From Atlantibacter sp. RC6 (GTDB lineage Bacteria; Pseudomonadota; Gammaproteobacteria; Enterobacterales; Enterobacteriaceae): DNA of 64,000 nt. The stretch covers positions 62,001-126,000 of the forward strand of contig NZ_JACHZE010000010.1 of the NCBI RefSeq assembly GCF_014193285.1, in the 5' to 3' direction. Shown piece by piece: positions 49,422 through 58,986 of this stretch. The notes under the pieces were generated by a model. That model was given only the letters and a program-made list of their open reading frames with translations, was not told the DNA's origin and made no database searches. A program made the translations under genes and the position numbers. Numbering within the stretch: the stretch's first letter is position 1; each line of letters begins with the position of its first letter.

Positions 49422-49973
49422 TTATGACGCTTTCCCGAGCATCCGCTTCAGGGTGGCATCTTTATCGATAAAGTGGTGTTTCAACGCAGCAAGCGCGTGT
49501 AAGACGGAGAAAATCACAACGCCCCAGGCCAGCCACAGATGAACCTGGCCAGCGAGATCGGCCTGGGCCCCGGCGTCGCTCAGGGTGGCAGGCACCTCAA
49601 ACCAGCCAAACACGCTGATAGGTTTGCCATCGGCGGTGGAAATCAGATAGCCGCTAATCAGGATCGCGAACAGCAGCAGATAGAGCAGGGCATGGCCTGC
49701 CGCAGCGGCGATGCGGGTAAATGCAGAATAGGTCGCCAGAGCGCGTGGCGGCTTCGAAATCATGCGCCAGGCCAGGCGAAAGACCATTGCCATCATCAGC
49801 AGGATGCCGATGCTTTTATGGAGCTCAGGGGCGTTGTGATACCAGCCATCGTAATAGCTGAGGGTCACCATCCATAAGCCAAGCCCGAACATACCGTAAA
49901 CGGTGAGAGCGATGACCCAGTGCAAAATCACTGAAAGATGTCCGTATCGGGTGGGTGAATTACGCCACTGCAT
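49422..49973 (-). CDS. yceJ: cytochrome b561 family protein YceJ
   Basis: Predicted four-helix inner-membrane di-heme cytochrome b561. The 183-residue protein has membrane histidines in SVILHWVIALTVYGMF, in PELHKSIGILLMM and in SVLHALAALKHHF, and the family segment SGYLISTADGKPISVFGWF. It precedes yceI by 20 nt, an operon that may couple quinone redox to the periplasmic YceI. Confidence 0.94.
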   Translation of the reverse strand: MQWRNSPTRYGHLSVILHWVIALTVYGMFGLGLWMVTLSYYDGWYHNAPELHKSIGILLMMAMVFRLAWRMISKPPRALATYSAFTRIAAAAGHALLYLLLFAILISGYLISTADGKPISVFGWFEVPATLSDAGAQADLAGQVHLWLAWGVVIFSVLHALAALKHHFIDKDATLKRMLGKAS

Positions 49974-50206
49974 GTTGTGCGCCTGTTAAATTTTAAAGTT
50001 GCTGCAACAATGGCGTGAGCGCCAGGCAAAAGCAATCCAAAAAAATGGAAGCTCTTCGTCAAAGAAATTGAATGAATAAATTGTGCTTAACAAAGCTGAA
50101 ATTCAGTTAAGCGTTGGCGGGGCATAAGGGAATCAGATGGCAAACAGAGGTTAAATTTGCGTCAGCGCTCTGTCAATCTATGTCAATTTTATTGATGGCT
50201 TTTCCG

Positions 50207-50320
50207 TCAGAAAAACCAAATCCAGATCAGATCGATAATGGCTAGCAGCGACCACAGCACCAGATAAAGCACCAGATGCTCGCGCACGTTGTTGACCAGG
50301 AAATCAAAGAGCCGACGCAT
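50207..50320 (-). CDS. yceO: small membrane protein YceO
   Basis: Tiny inner-membrane protein of unknown function. The 37-residue product begins [16 protein letters not shown] and continues with one hydrophobic helix ending IDLIWIWFF. It resembles E. coli YceO (46 residues), which has a short N-terminal extension not seen here. The ATG at 50320 has GGA upstream at good distance; the frame continues upstream without another suitable start. Confidence 0.8.
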   Translation of the reverse strand: MRRLFDFLVNNVREHLVLYLVLWSLLAIIDLIWIWFF

Positions 50321-50409
50321 GGTTAAGTCCAGTTCAGAAAAGAGAGCGGCATTATACCCGTTTAGCGCGCTGTGAGGGGAATAACAGGGGTGGAAGCCCA
50401 CCCCCGCTG

Positions 50410-51531
50410 TCACGCGTTTTTAAAGCGACTCAGGGCGAAAGGCGTAAGATCGAACGGGGGCGCAACGTTTTGCGCAAACTGGCAGGCGATTTCACCCAGC
50501 ACCGAGGCGAACTTGAATCCGTGCCCGCTCAGGCCGGTAATGACCAGGGCGTTAGAGGCGCCGGGCAGCGTATCGATAATAAAATCCTCATCGGGTGAAT
50601 TATCGTAAGTGCAGGCTGCGCCATACAGGCAGCCGCCAATGCCCGGCAGAATCTGCCGTAAAAACGGAAAGGCTTCCGCGCCATCGGTATGCACTGCGCC
50701 GAACGGTTTACGCTCTTCAGGCGCGCTAATGATTTGTCCGCCGTTGTGCTTGCCGATTTTCAGCTCGTTATTCTCAGCCGGAAAACCATAGAACTGATCG
50801 CCGCCAGGCAACTCACCGGTAAAAGCCGGAAAGCGGTTATTGGTACTGAAGCGGCCATCGGCCTGATACCAGGCGAAAATCTTGCGCACTGGGGTAACAG
50901 GGAGGTCAGGGACCAGCCGCTTCACCCAGGTGCCGGCGCTTAACAGCAGTTTACGGGCGCGAAATGTGCCTTCAGAGGTATCAATACTGACGCCGTCCGC
51001 ATCGGTATGAATGGCCTGTACCGGGCAGTTAAAGAGCTGGGCGCAGCCCGCTTCTTCCGCCAGCCGTATCCAGGCGGCGATGGCGGTTTCGCTGTGCAGC
51101 ACGCCAGAGTTCGGTTCGAACAGGCCGATAAAATCCGCCGGGACGGTGATTTCCGGCCAGCGGGCCATCAGCGCGGCAGCGTCGAGTTTTTCCAGCGGCA
51201 GGTTAAACTGGTGCGCGCTTTGCTCCACGTTCGCCAGAAATGCGGAATGCGCCGGGCCAAGGTTTAACACGCCGCTGCGGGTAAAGATTTTTTCGCCGCT
51301 CACCTGCTGAAGTTCATCCCACAGCGCTTGCGCGCGCAGCACCAGCGGGACGTACTTTTCGCCTTCGCCATAGGCGTGGCGAATCAGGCGCGACTCTCCA
51401 TGATGGCTACCTTCCTGATGCGGCGGATGAGCCGAATCGGTCATTAACACCTTCAGCCCCGCACGGGTGGCGTAGTACCCGGCAGCGGCGCCCACGGACC
51501 CGCTACCAACAATAATGAGATCGTACTCCAT
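50410..51531 (-). CDS. solA: N-methyl-L-tryptophan oxidase
   Basis: Monomeric sarcosine-oxidase-type flavoenzyme that oxidises N-methyltryptophan to tryptophan, formaldehyde and peroxide. The 373-residue protein has the FAD-binding motif [20 protein letters not shown] at the N-terminus, [17 protein letters not shown], and a C-terminal [15 protein letters not shown] near the covalent flavin region. The ATG at 51531 (MEYDLII) has GGAG upstream. The open frame running to 51666 was rejected. Confidence 0.95.
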   Translation of the reverse strand: MEYDLIIVGSGSVGAAAGYYATRAGLKVLMTDSAHPPHQEGSHHGESRLIRHAYGEGEKYVPLVLRAQALWDELQQVSGEKIFTRSGVLNLGPAHSAFLANVEQSAHQFNLPLEKLDAAALMARWPEITVPADFIGLFEPNSGVLHSETAIAAWIRLAEEAGCAQLFNCPVQAIHTDADGVSIDTSEGTFRARKLLLSAGTWVKRLVPDLPVTPVRKIFAWYQADGRFSTNNRFPAFTGELPGGDQFYGFPAENNELKIGKHNGGQIISAPEERKPFGAVHTDGAEAFPFLRQILPGIGGCLYGAACTYDNSPDEDFIIDTLPGASNALVITGLSGHGFKFASVLGEIACQFAQNVAPPFDLTPFALSRFKNA

Positions 51532-51721
51532 GGACATTTTCTCCATTTGAGTGAAAGGAGTGCAGAGTAAAGAACCTGAGGAAAAGAAACAAGATTTACC
51601 CGAATCGTTAACAAACAGAATCGCGGACGAATATAACCCCGATTCAGGGCAGAAATGTTTGCGCAACGATGCTTAAGTGAAATTTATATAAGCGGCAGCA
51701 ATCAGATTATTCATAAAATTA

Positions 51722-51739
51722 AGGCACCCGAAGGTGCCT
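51722..51739 (-). terminator. terminator of bssS
   Basis: AGGCACC / GGTGCCT with a 4-nt loop; the minus strand continues TAATTTTAT. It lies 22 bases past the bssS stop. Confidence 0.75.
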
Positions 51740-51760
51740 GTCGATTAAAAGATAAGCAAA

Positions 51761-52015
51761 CTAATGCTTGCGATAATCATTTTCCTGGTAATCACTGGAT
51801 TCTATTTTTGCAATGCCAGCTTCGAGAATCGATATAAACTGGCGGGCTACGTCGGTGGTGAGCCAAAGGGTTTGCCCAACTTCGGTGTCTTCTTGATTAG
51901 GGCGATTTGGCGATTGATAGTGTAAACGTAGCATCAGCGCGTCGTAGCTATCTACGGTGCTGATATCCCATCCTACAAGGGGATGCGTTTGAATAACTTC
52001 ATTATTCTTTACCAT
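51761..52015 (-). CDS. bssS: biofilm regulator BssS
   Basis: Small cytoplasmic protein that in E. coli affects biofilm formation through indole and catabolite effects; the mechanism is unclear. The 84-residue protein reads MVKNNEVIQTHPLVGWDIST and then VGQTLWLTTDVARQFISILE, close to E. coli BssS. The ATG at 52015 has GGGGG upstream; an ATG at 52078 was rejected. Confidence 0.93.
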   Translation of the reverse strand: MVKNNEVIQTHPLVGWDISTVDSYDALMLRLHYQSPNRPNQEDTEVGQTLWLTTDVARQFISILEAGIAKIESSDYQENDYRKH

Positions 52016-52381
52016 TATAACCCCCTTATTCGTGTTTATAGACAACGTCGTTCGAGGTTCAATGCGTCTTTTATTCAAGCAATTTCAGTATATCAGTGGA
52101 TGAGCGTTAACGTCTAAAAAATATATTCCTTGCAACACATTTTTTAAAACGGTGGAAAACTTTGAACAATAAAACGGCAACTTATTCGTATAAATAAGCG
52201 CTTAGGGGCGTTATTACAGATAAAACTGAAAAAATAATTGCGGCGAGGGGGATATTAAAAAGCCGGGCGGCGAGCCCGGAAAATGCACAATGAGAGAATA
52301 ATTTTTTATTTTCGCTATCCGACGCGCATCAACATGCTGCGGCAGACATATGCATAAGCAGCATGTTGATACAGCACGAAT
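52016..52381. other. bssS-dinI intergenic region
   Basis: About 365 bases with no gene. It holds the bssS promoter, the dinI terminator at 52258-52280, and a 13-bp dyad (ATCAACATGCTGC at 52328-52340, GCAGCATGTTGAT at 52358-52370) directly after dinI. The dyad has a 17-nt loop and no U-tract and may stabilise the dinI mRNA end. Confidence 0.55.
52258..52280 (-). terminator. terminator downstream of dinI
   Basis: On the minus strand CCGGGC-TCGCC-GCCCGG is followed by CTTTTTAA. It lies about 100 bases after the dinI stop. Confidence 0.82.
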
Positions 52382-52627
52382 TCAGGGTGAAGAGAACCAG
52401 TCGTCAGCGCTTTCCCAGGTTTCCTGAAGGATCTCGCTGATGCGGTCTTTGTCCTCTTTTGCGCCGCCTAATACAGAAAGATTGTTGGCAGCGGCATAGC
52501 GCACGCTGACATGATTTCCGGTATCCGGAAAAGAGTGCTCAATACGGCGCGTCAGTTCAGTGGTCAGCGCGTCAATCGCGCCGGGTGGTAATACGGTGGT
52601 TTTGGCTATGGTGACTTCAATACGCAT
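52382..52627 (-). CDS. dinI: DNA-damage-inducible protein DinI
   Basis: Modulator of RecA filaments that limits SOS induction. The 81-residue protein matches E. coli DinI in length, with RIEVTIAKTTVLPPGAIDAL at the N-terminus and SEILQETWESADDWF in the acidic C-terminal helix that contacts RecA. A LexA box lies just upstream, so SOS control is conserved. Confidence 0.96.
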   Translation of the reverse strand: MRIEVTIAKTTVLPPGAIDALTTELTRRIEHSFPDTGNHVSVRYAAANNLSVLGGAKEDKDRISEILQETWESADDWFSSP

Positions 52628-52646
52628 GATCGCCCCCTGTTGTTTA

Positions 52647-52666
52647 TACTGGATATTTATACAGTT
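52647..52666. promoter_or_regulatory. LexA box of dinI
   Basis: TACTGGATATTTATACAGTT matches the SOS box consensus (CTG-N10-CAG) with about three mismatches to the recalled 20-base ideal. It lies 20 bases before the dinI start. Confidence 0.88.
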
Positions 52667-52708
52667 AACTTATCCAGGTTGCAACAGGAGGCAGAAAATA
52701 TTTCTCTG

Positions 52709-53755
52709 TCAGCGTTTTACCGACCAGCGCACTGTTTCACCCGCCAGGAACGGGATCAGGGTATCGTCACTCAGGGCAATGCTCGGGGCGATGGTCTGGT
52801 CCTGTTTGACCAGCGTGATGTGCTGTTCATTCACCGGCAGACCATAGAAACGCGGGCCGTTCAGCGAGCAAAACGCTTCGAAATGTTGCAGTGCATTCAT
52901 CTCTTCAAACACCGTGGCATAGGCACCCAGCGCGGATGGTGCGTTGAAACAGCCTGCACAACCGCAGCTGGTCTCTTTTTTATGACGCGCATGGGGCGCG
53001 GAGTCGGTGCCGAGAAATACCCGATCGCAGCCGCTGGCAACCAGTTCGCGCAGCGCCTGTTGGTGAACGCTGCGTTTTAAAATGGGCAGGCAGTAGAGGT
53101 GAGGGCGCACGCCGCCCACCAGCATATGGTTGCGGTTAAACATCAGATGCTGCGGGGTAATGGTGGCGGCCAGCAATGTATTACCCTCCTGAACATACTG
53201 AGCGGCGTCTTTGGTAGTGATATGTTCAAACACCACTTTCAATTGAGTCAGGCGCTGGCGCAGTGGTTCCATCACGGTTTCGATAAAGCGCGCTTCCCGG
53301 TCGAAAATATCAATATCGGCGTGGGTCACTTCGCCGTGCACCAGCAGCGGCATGCCGATTTTTTCCATCCGCTCCAGCACCGGCATAATCGCATCGATGC
53401 TGGTAACGCCATGGCTGGAGTTGGTCGTGGCATTGGCGGGATACAGCTTGGCGGCAGTAAACACGCCTTCGTTAAACCCGCGCTCCACCTCGTTGGGATC
53501 AAGAGAATCGGTGAGATAGCAGGTCATTAACGGTTCAAACGTGTGACCGGCCGGTACGGCATCCAGAATACGCTGACGGTAGGCGCGGGCGGCCTCGACC
53601 GTGGTCACCGGCGGAGCCAGGTTAGGCATGACAATCGCGCGGCCATAGGTTTCGCTGGTATACGGCACTACGATGTTGAGCATTTCGCCATCGCGTAAAT
53701 GAACGTGCCAGTCGTCTGGGCGGCGGATGGTTAATTCCTGGGATGATACTGTCAT
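52709..53755 (-). CDS. pyrC: dihydroorotase
   Basis: Zinc amidohydrolase of pyrimidine synthesis that interconverts carbamoyl-aspartate and dihydroorotate. The 348-residue protein has the metal ligands in [10 protein letters not shown] (His17, His19 counting Met), the carbamylated lysine in [13 protein letters not shown], and [26 protein letters not shown] follows near the end. Length equals E. coli PyrC. A PurR-like box and the CCGG/SD pairing leader lie upstream, pointing to control by purines and by pyrimidine-sensitive start-site choice. Confidence 0.96.
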   Translation of the reverse strand: MTVSSQELTIRRPDDWHVHLRDGEMLNIVVPYTSETYGRAIVMPNLAPPVTTVEAARAYRQRILDAVPAGHTFEPLMTCYLTDSLDPNEVERGFNEGVFTAAKLYPANATTNSSHGVTSIDAIMPVLERMEKIGMPLLVHGEVTHADIDIFDREARFIETVMEPLRQRLTQLKVVFEHITTKDAAQYVQEGNTLLAATITPQHLMFNRNHMLVGGVRPHLYCLPILKRSVHQQALRELVASGCDRVFLGTDSAPHARHKKETSCGCAGCFNAPSALGAYATVFEEMNALQHFEAFCSLNGPRFYGLPVNEQHITLVKQDQTIAPSIALSDDTLIPFLAGETVRWSVKR

Positions 53756-53760
53756 GAGCG

Positions 53761-53810
53761 TGCTCCGGCTGGTGGGAAATCAGTCAACAATGGCTGGATT
53801 TATGCCGGGC
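53761..53810 (-). promoter_or_regulatory. pyrC leader with SD-sequestering pairing
   Basis: On the minus strand the leader starts near GCCCGGCATA (53810) and the SD region reads AGCCGGAGCA (53770). CCGGC near the 5' end can pair with GCCGG over the SD. In E. coli and Salmonella pyrC, transcripts starting at C fold and are not translated while shorter G-started ones are; the same elements are visible here. Confidence 0.65.
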
Positions 53811-53821
53811 ACAAAGGATAT

Positions 53822-53837
53822 GCGGAAACGTTTTCGT
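53822..53837. promoter_or_regulatory. PurR box upstream of pyrC
   Basis: GCGGAAACGTTTTCGT is close to the PurR consensus ACGCAAACGTTTTCGT. It sits just upstream of the inferred pyrC transcription start, as in E. coli. Confidence 0.75.
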
Positions 53838-53853
53838 TTGCATCCTTTTTATT

Positions 53854-53876
53854 ACGGGGGCAGCGACTGCCCCCGT
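53854..53876. terminator. hairpin after yceB
   Basis: Perfect 10-bp stem ACGGGGGCAG / CTGCCCCCGT with a 3-nt loop, 6 bases past the yceB stop. The minus strand continues AATAAAAAGG rather than a U-tract, so it may be a stabiliser or weak terminator. Confidence 0.55.
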
Positions 53877-53881
53877 TCAGA

Positions 53882-54442
53882 TCAGTCGATAAACGGAATA
53901 ACGATCTCGCCCGGTTTTACTTCAATCCCTTTAGCATATTGCTTTGCCAGCGCCTCGCCTTTGGTGCGGTCTTCACTCAACACATAAGCCGGTTGCTGGT
54001 TAAAATAACTTTTTAGCGACTGGTTAAGATAGGGCGTCAGGGTCTTTAAAACGCCTTCCATTTTCTGCGGCAACACCTCTGCGCTGACCACTTCCATATC
54101 CTGCAAATAGATCGCCCCCTGCTGTTTATTAAACGTCGGCAGCGCCTTCAGGGTCAGCTTCATGGTGGCTTTCTGATCGCCGAACAGTGAGGTCAAATCC
54201 AGGTTCGCATCACCAGTCAGCGTGACTTTATTCGGCTCCTGGCGGCCAATCTGGCTGGAGAGGTTAGACAGCACGATATGCGCGTCGGCAATACCCGGCA
54301 GACCAATGTCTTTGGCAAAGTTATTGCGCTTCGCCAGCGCCTGGTTGATTTCCTGTTCGGTCACGGTGTATTGGGTCAACTGATTGCAGCCCACCACCAG
54401 CATCGTCAGTAGCCCGACGAGTGCGATAACGATTTTTTTCAT
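53882..54442 (-). CDS. yceB: lipoprotein YceB (DUF1439)
   Basis: Predicted lipoprotein of unknown function, with a fold of the lipid-binding TULIP-like class suggested for the family. The 186-residue precursor has the signal MKKIVIALVGLLTMLVVGC with the lipidated cysteine at 19, then NQLTQYTVTEQEINQALAKR. The ATG at 54442 is chosen; an ATG at 54469 adds residues before the signal peptide. Confidence 0.93.
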   Translation of the reverse strand: MKKIVIALVGLLTMLVVGCNQLTQYTVTEQEINQALAKRNNFAKDIGLPGIADAHIVLSNLSSQIGRQEPNKVTLTGDANLDLTSLFGDQKATMKLTLKALPTFNKQQGAIYLQDMEVVSAEVLPQKMEGVLKTLTPYLNQSLKSYFNQQPAYVLSEDRTKGEALAKQYAKGIEVKPGEIVIPFID

Positions 54443-54524
54443 GTGATTCCTCAGCGTTACGCCATCCATAATCCCGGCAGCATCGCGCAGTGAGGCGGAA
54501 AATAACAGGGGAAAAAACTGAAAC

Positions 54525-54543
54525 GCCGGCGCGACGCGCCGGC
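54525..54543 (-). terminator. terminator of grxB
   Basis: GCCGGCGCG / CGCGCCGGC around a single A; the minus strand continues GTTTCAGTTTTTT. It lies 7 bases past the grxB stop. Confidence 0.8.
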
Positions 54544-54549
54544 TCTGGC

Positions 54550-55197
54550 TCAGATTGCCATGGAGGTGAGCAGGTTAACCTGGGTCTGCTTGGCCATATT
54601 GTCGCGGTAGTCCGCTACGCGGGTCGGCCAGGTGATCCCCTGCACCAGCGTCAGGTTACGCAACAGCGGGAACAGATCGATATCATCCTCAGACAGTTCG
54701 CCGTTAACCGCGTTCGGCGCTTTGATGTGCTTATCCAGCGCGCGCAAATCATCGCTGATGTTTTTAATCAATCCCGGCGAGTGAGCCATATGCTCGGCAA
54801 AGGGGCCAATAGCCGCCTGTTTTTTCTCGGTAAAATACGCCCGGGCTTCCGGCGTGGAGAACTCGTCAAAGGGTGCTTTCGCCATGCGCGGCAGCAGCAG
54901 ACGGTTGGCGTATTCATTGACTTTGCGTAACCAGGTGGCGATAGCCGGGTTACGCGCGCCGGTCAGCAGCGGCTTGCCGTCGAGTTTATCGACGTAATGC
55001 ACGATATCCATGCTCTCAGGCATATAGCGGCTGTCGTCTTTTTGCAGGATTGGCGCCATCTTCTGGCCAATCATTCGGGTGGGGGTATCAACATCGTCAT
55101 TCATCAGGACGTTGAGCTCGACGGGGATATTTTTCAGCCCGAAAATCATGCGCGCTTTTACGCAAAATGGGCAGTGATCGTAAATATATAGCTTCAC
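54550..55197 (-). CDS. grxB: glutaredoxin 2 (GTG start)
   Basis: GST-like atypical glutaredoxin that reduces disulfides using glutathione. The 215-residue protein starts MKLYIYDHCPFCVKARMIFG with active-site CPFC (Cys9 and Cys12) and ends with an all-helical C-terminal domain. The start is GTG at 55197 with a GGAGGAG SD; the frame upstream to 55257 lacks a better start. Length equals E. coli GrxB. Confidence 0.95.
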   Translation of the reverse strand: MKLYIYDHCPFCVKARMIFGLKNIPVELNVLMNDDVDTPTRMIGQKMAPILQKDDSRYMPESMDIVHYVDKLDGKPLLTGARNPAIATWLRKVNEYANRLLLPRMAKAPFDEFSTPEARAYFTEKKQAAIGPFAEHMAHSPGLIKNISDDLRALDKHIKAPNAVNGELSEDDIDLFPLLRNLTLVQGITWPTRVADYRDNMAKQTQVNLLTSMAI

Positions 55198-55258
55198 GTT
55201 TCTCCTCCATATGATGACCGTCACTTTCAGTATGGAGGAGAACAAAGCCGGGGGCAAA

Positions 55259-56467
55259 TCAGCTGCCCGGCTCCAGCATGGACGGATCGACGCGGCGTAG
55301 ACTGAACTGCCACCACAGCGCGAAGAAGGTAATCAACCCCACCGCGCCCAGCATCGCCCAGGGCAATTCCGGCTGGCCGAGCGTATGCCCCATATCAAAC
55401 AGCCAGCCGCCGCCCGCATAGCCAAACGCGCCGCCAATCGCCAGGCCGAGACGGCTGAAGCCCATATAGCTACCGCGCGCCCGGGCGTCCGCCAGCGAGG
55501 CGCTAAGTGTTTCCCGGGCCGGTTCGGCAATAATCGAACCGATATAAAACACGCAGATCAGCGTAAACAGCTGTTGCAGGGAGTCGGTTAAGCCCATCGG
55601 CACCAGGCTTAAAGTCATCAGCAGCAGGCCTGCCATCAGGCGCTGCTCAAGCCGGAAGCGCTTTTCGCTCCAGCGGGCGATGGGGTAGAGCAGCGTCAGC
55701 GACAGCGCCGCTTCGATGGCGTACATCCATTTGACCGCCGCAGGCGTGCCGGCAATGTTGTTAACCATAATGGGCAGCATCAGCATCACCTGCACCGCCA
55801 GCATGTAGTAGCCCGCCAGAGTTAACACGTAGGTGATAAACCGCTTGTCTTTTAACACCCGGCCCATGCCTTCGCGCATTGGCGTGCGGATGGTTGAAAG
55901 CTTATAGGCAGGCAGCAGCCAGGCGTTTACCCCCGCGCACAGCACAAACAGCACCGCGCCCACGGCGCACACCAGCCGGAAATCGTATTGCAGCAGCCAG
56001 CTACCGAGCAGCGCGCCGATCACCGCCCCGGCGCTATCCTGCATCATCAGCAGCGAGAAGAAACGCCCGCGCTGGTGCGGACGCACCAACTTCACCACCA
56101 GCGCTGAGCGCGGCGGATCGAACAGCGTGCCGCCGATACCGGAGAGAAAACAGGAAAACCACAGCAGCCACGGCTCATGGGCGATCCCCATGGTGGCGAA
56201 GCCCGCCGCGCGCAGCAGCATCCCGGTGACGATCATCGGCTTAGCGCCAAACCGGTCGGCAATCGCGCCGCCAAAAATCCCTAAACCCTGTTGTGTCAGC
56301 TGACGCAGGCCGAGCGCAATCCCGACCAGCAGCGCGGCCCAGCCCATTTGGTCAACAAAGCGAATCGAAATTAGCGGAAAGACGACGAAGAAGCCCAACA
56401 CCACCAGCATATTGTCGAGCAGCAGGAAATATTTACCCAGGCTCCTTGCCTGCGAGACCCCAGCCAT
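55259..56467 (-). CDS. mdtH: MFS multidrug transporter MdtH
   Basis: Proton-driven efflux protein of the major facilitator superfamily; in E. coli it confers modest fluoroquinolone resistance when overproduced. The 402-residue protein has twelve membrane segments, [17 protein letters not shown] at the first cytoplasmic loop, and [20 protein letters not shown]. The ATG at 56467 ([14 protein letters not shown]) is the family start; an upstream ATG at 56521 was rejected. Confidence 0.95.
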   Translation of the reverse strand: MAGVSQARSLGKYFLLLDNMLVVLGFFVVFPLISIRFVDQMGWAALLVGIALGLRQLTQQGLGIFGGAIADRFGAKPMIVTGMLLRAAGFATMGIAHEPWLLWFSCFLSGIGGTLFDPPRSALVVKLVRPHQRGRFFSLLMMQDSAGAVIGALLGSWLLQYDFRLVCAVGAVLFVLCAGVNAWLLPAYKLSTIRTPMREGMGRVLKDKRFITYVLTLAGYYMLAVQVMLMLPIMVNNIAGTPAAVKWMYAIEAALSLTLLYPIARWSEKRFRLEQRLMAGLLLMTLSLVPMGLTDSLQQLFTLICVFYIGSIIAEPARETLSASLADARARGSYMGFSRLGLAIGGAFGYAGGGWLFDMGHTLGQPELPWAMLGAVGLITFFALWWQFSLRRVDPSMLEPGS

Positions 56468-56711
56468 TTCCCCCTCCCGGGAAACGAAACCACAGAAAAC
56501 CATTTTGCTGTGCCCGGTCACATTTTCCCATCATCGCTGCGACAATATTTTTTTATCAATCTGTGAGATTGATTGATGGCATTAATCGAAACGCGATAAC
56601 GGCCTGAAAAAAGGCATGTTGCTGTTTTCACTGTTCTCCTGGCAACAGGTATAGTAAAAACATGGCATGGCTAACGGGCGACGACAGAATGCCTGCAAGG
56701 AGTAACGACAG

Positions 56712-57296
56712 ATGTTTGGCTATCGCAATAATGTGCCGAAAATACGCTTAGTGACCGACCGCCTGGTGGTCCGCCTGATTTACGAACGGGATGCCTGGCG
56801 GCTGGCGGACTACTATGCCGAGAACCGCCAGTTTCTTAAGCCCTGGGAGCCGATTCGTGACGAGAGCCATTGCTATCCATCCGGCTGGCAGGCGCGGCTC
56901 AGCATGATCAACGAACTGCATAAGCAGGGCAGCGCGTTCTATTTCGCGCTGTTCGATCCGGATGAAAAAGAGATTTACGGCGTGGCCAATTTCTCCAACG
57001 TAGTGCGCGGCTCGTTTCACGCCTGCTATCTGGGCTATTCGCTGGGGGAAAAATGGCAGGGGCAGGGGCTGATGTTTGAAGCGCTGACCTCCGCGATCCG
57101 CTATATGCAGCGTACCCAGCATATTCACCGCATCATGGCGAACTATATGCCCCATAACCAGCGCAGCGGGGATCTGCTCGCCCGGCTGGGTTTTGAAAAA
57201 GAGGGCTATGCCAAAGATTATTTGCTGATCGACGGCGTCTGGCGCGATCACGTATTAACCGCACTGACTACCAAAGAATGGACCGCAGGTCGTTAA
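56712..57296 (+). CDS. rimJ: ribosomal protein S5 alanine N-acetyltransferase RimJ
   Basis: GNAT-family enzyme that acetylates the N-terminal alanine of ribosomal protein S5. The 194-residue protein has [20 protein letters not shown], the acetyl-CoA region [19 protein letters not shown], and the C-terminal [27 protein letters not shown] precedes the ATG. yceH starts 9 nt later, suggesting an operon rimJ-yceH-yceM. Confidence 0.95.
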   Translation: MFGYRNNVPKIRLVTDRLVVRLIYERDAWRLADYYAENRQFLKPWEPIRDESHCYPSGWQARLSMINELHKQGSAFYFALFDPDEKEIYGVANFSNVVRGSFHACYLGYSLGEKWQGQGLMFEALTSAIRYMQRTQHIHRIMANYMPHNQRSGDLLARLGFEKEGYAKDYLLIDGVWRDHVLTALTTKEWTAGR

Positions 57297-57305
57297 GGAG
57301 CCTCA

Positions 57306-57953
57306 ATGAAATATCAACTCAGCGCCACCGAAGCCCGCGTGATTGGCTGTATGCTGGAAAAACAGGTCACCACGCCTGAGCAGTATCCGCTGTCGGTGAA
57401 CAGCGTGGTAACGGCCTGCAACCAGAAAACCAACCGCGAGCCGGTGCTGAATCTCAGCGAATCCGAGGTGCAAAACACCCTGGATTTGCTGGTCAGGCGC
57501 CACTACCTGCGCACCGTCAGCGGGTTCGGCAATCGGGTGATGAAATACGAACAGCGCTTTTGTAACTCCGAATTTGGCGATCTCAAGCTGAACAGCGCGG
57601 AAGTGGCGCTGATCACCACGCTGCTGCTACGCGGTGCGCAAACGCCGGGCGAACTGCGCGGTCGTACCTCACGGATGCACGAATTTGCCGATATGGCGGA
57701 AGTGGAGAACACTCTGGAACGGCTGGCGACCCGTGAAGATGGCCCGTTTGTGGCGCGCCTGCCGCGCGAGCCGGGTAAGCGCGAGAGCCGCTATATGCAC
57801 CTGTTTAGCGGCGATATGGAAATCCCTGCCCCTGGCGATGAGCCAGTGAGCGCAGCATCGGAAGATTTAGCGCTGCGTGTGGAAGCGCTGGAAGCGCAGG
57901 TTCAGGCGTTACAAACCCGGCTCGATTCCCTGTTAGCGCACCTCGGAGAATAA
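57306..57953 (+). CDS. yceH: YceH family protein (DUF480)
   Basis: Function unknown; fold prediction for the family is a pair of winged helices, with a C-terminal coiled coil. The 215-residue protein reads [20 protein letters not shown], then [14 protein letters not shown] and [19 protein letters not shown]. It ends with a heptad-like tail ([20 protein letters not shown]). Length equals E. coli YceH. One base separates its stop from the yceM start. Confidence 0.94.
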   Translation: MKYQLSATEARVIGCMLEKQVTTPEQYPLSVNSVVTACNQKTNREPVLNLSESEVQNTLDLLVRRHYLRTVSGFGNRVMKYEQRFCNSEFGDLKLNSAEVALITTLLLRGAQTPGELRGRTSRMHEFADMAEVENTLERLATREDGPFVARLPREPGKRESRYMHLFSGDMEIPAPGDEPVSAASEDLALRVEALEAQVQALQTRLDSLLAHLGE

Positions 57954-57954
57954 T

Positions 57955-58878
57955 ATGGCTCAATTGCGGGTTGGTATGGTGGGCCTGGGCGGTATCGCGC
58001 AAAAAGCCTGGCTGCCAGTACTTTCGGCGGCGGCGCGCTGGCAACTGGCGGGGGCGTTTTCCCCGACGCAGGCCAAAGCGCAGCCGGTTTGCGACGCATA
58101 CCGTATTCCTTATATCGGGTCGATTGCCGAACTGGCGACGCGCTGTGACGCGGTGTTTGTGCACAGCAGCACCGCCAGCCACTACGCGGTGGTCAGCGAG
58201 CTGCTTAACGCGGGCGTTCACGTTTGCGTGGATAAACCGCTGGCGGAAAACCTCTCGGATGCCGAGCGGCTGGTGGATCTGGCGGCGCGCAAAAAGTTGA
58301 CCCTGATGGTCGGCTTCAACCGCCGCTTTGCGCCGCGCTATCGGGAGTTGAAAGCGCAGCTGGAAAATTGCGCCTCGCTGCGGATGGATAAACACCGCGC
58401 CGACAGTGTTGGCCCGCACGATTTACGCTTCACCCTGCTGGACGACTACCTACACGTAGTGGACACCGCGCTATGGCTGGCGGGCGGCGCGGCAGAGCTG
58501 CAAAGCGGCATACTGCAAACCAACGACCAGGGCGAGATGCTGTATGCCGAGCACCACTTCGCCCATCAGCAGTTGCAAATCACCACCAGCATGCATCGCC
58601 GCGCGGGCAGCCAGCGCGAGTGGGTGCAGGCGGTAACCGACGGCGGGTTGTATCAGGTCACCGATATGCGCGACTGGCAGGAAGAGCGCGGGGCAGGGGT
58701 AGTGACCCAGCCCATTCCCGGCTGGCAGAGCACGCTTGAACAGCGCGGATTTGTCGGTTGCGCGCAGCATTTTATCGACTGCGTGGCAAATCAGACCATT
58801 CCCGAAACCGCAGGCGAACAGGCGCTGCTGGCCCAGCGGGTGGTGGAAAAGCTATGGCGCGAGGCGATGGAAGAATAA
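57955..58878 (+). CDS. yceM: Gfo/Idh/MocA-family oxidoreductase YceM (MviM)
   Basis: Predicted NAD(P)-dependent oxidoreductase of unknown substrate. The 307-residue protein has the Rossmann motif GMVGLGGIAQKAWLPVL at the N-terminus, VFVHSSTASHYAVV, and the family EKP-type segment CVDKPLAENLSDAERL. Synteny with rimJ-yceH upstream and murJ downstream is the same as in E. coli. Confidence 0.94.
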   Translation: MAQLRVGMVGLGGIAQKAWLPVLSAAARWQLAGAFSPTQAKAQPVCDAYRIPYIGSIAELATRCDAVFVHSSTASHYAVVSELLNAGVHVCVDKPLAENLSDAERLVDLAARKKLTLMVGFNRRFAPRYRELKAQLENCASLRMDKHRADSVGPHDLRFTLLDDYLHVVDTALWLAGGAAELQSGILQTNDQGEMLYAEHHFAHQQLQITTSMHRRAGSQREWVQAVTDGGLYQVTDMRDWQEERGAGVVTQPIPGWQSTLEQRGFVGCAQHFIDCVANQTIPETAGEQALLAQRVVEKLWREAMEE

Positions 58879-58944
58879 CCGCCCGTTACAGTCGGAGCTA
58901 GAATTTCACCCGCGCTGGGGTAGACTAGGCGCTCGCTGAATACC

Positions 58945-58967
58945 TGACGCCTGCTTTGCAGGCGTCA
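58945..58967 (+). terminator. hairpin between yceM and murJ
   Basis: TGACGCCTGC / GCAGGCGTCA with a TTT loop, followed by GTGTTTGTGG, about 20 bases before the murJ start. It may partly terminate the upstream operon or attenuate murJ. Confidence 0.6.
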
Positions 58968-58986
58968 GTGTTTGTGGAACGGAATA

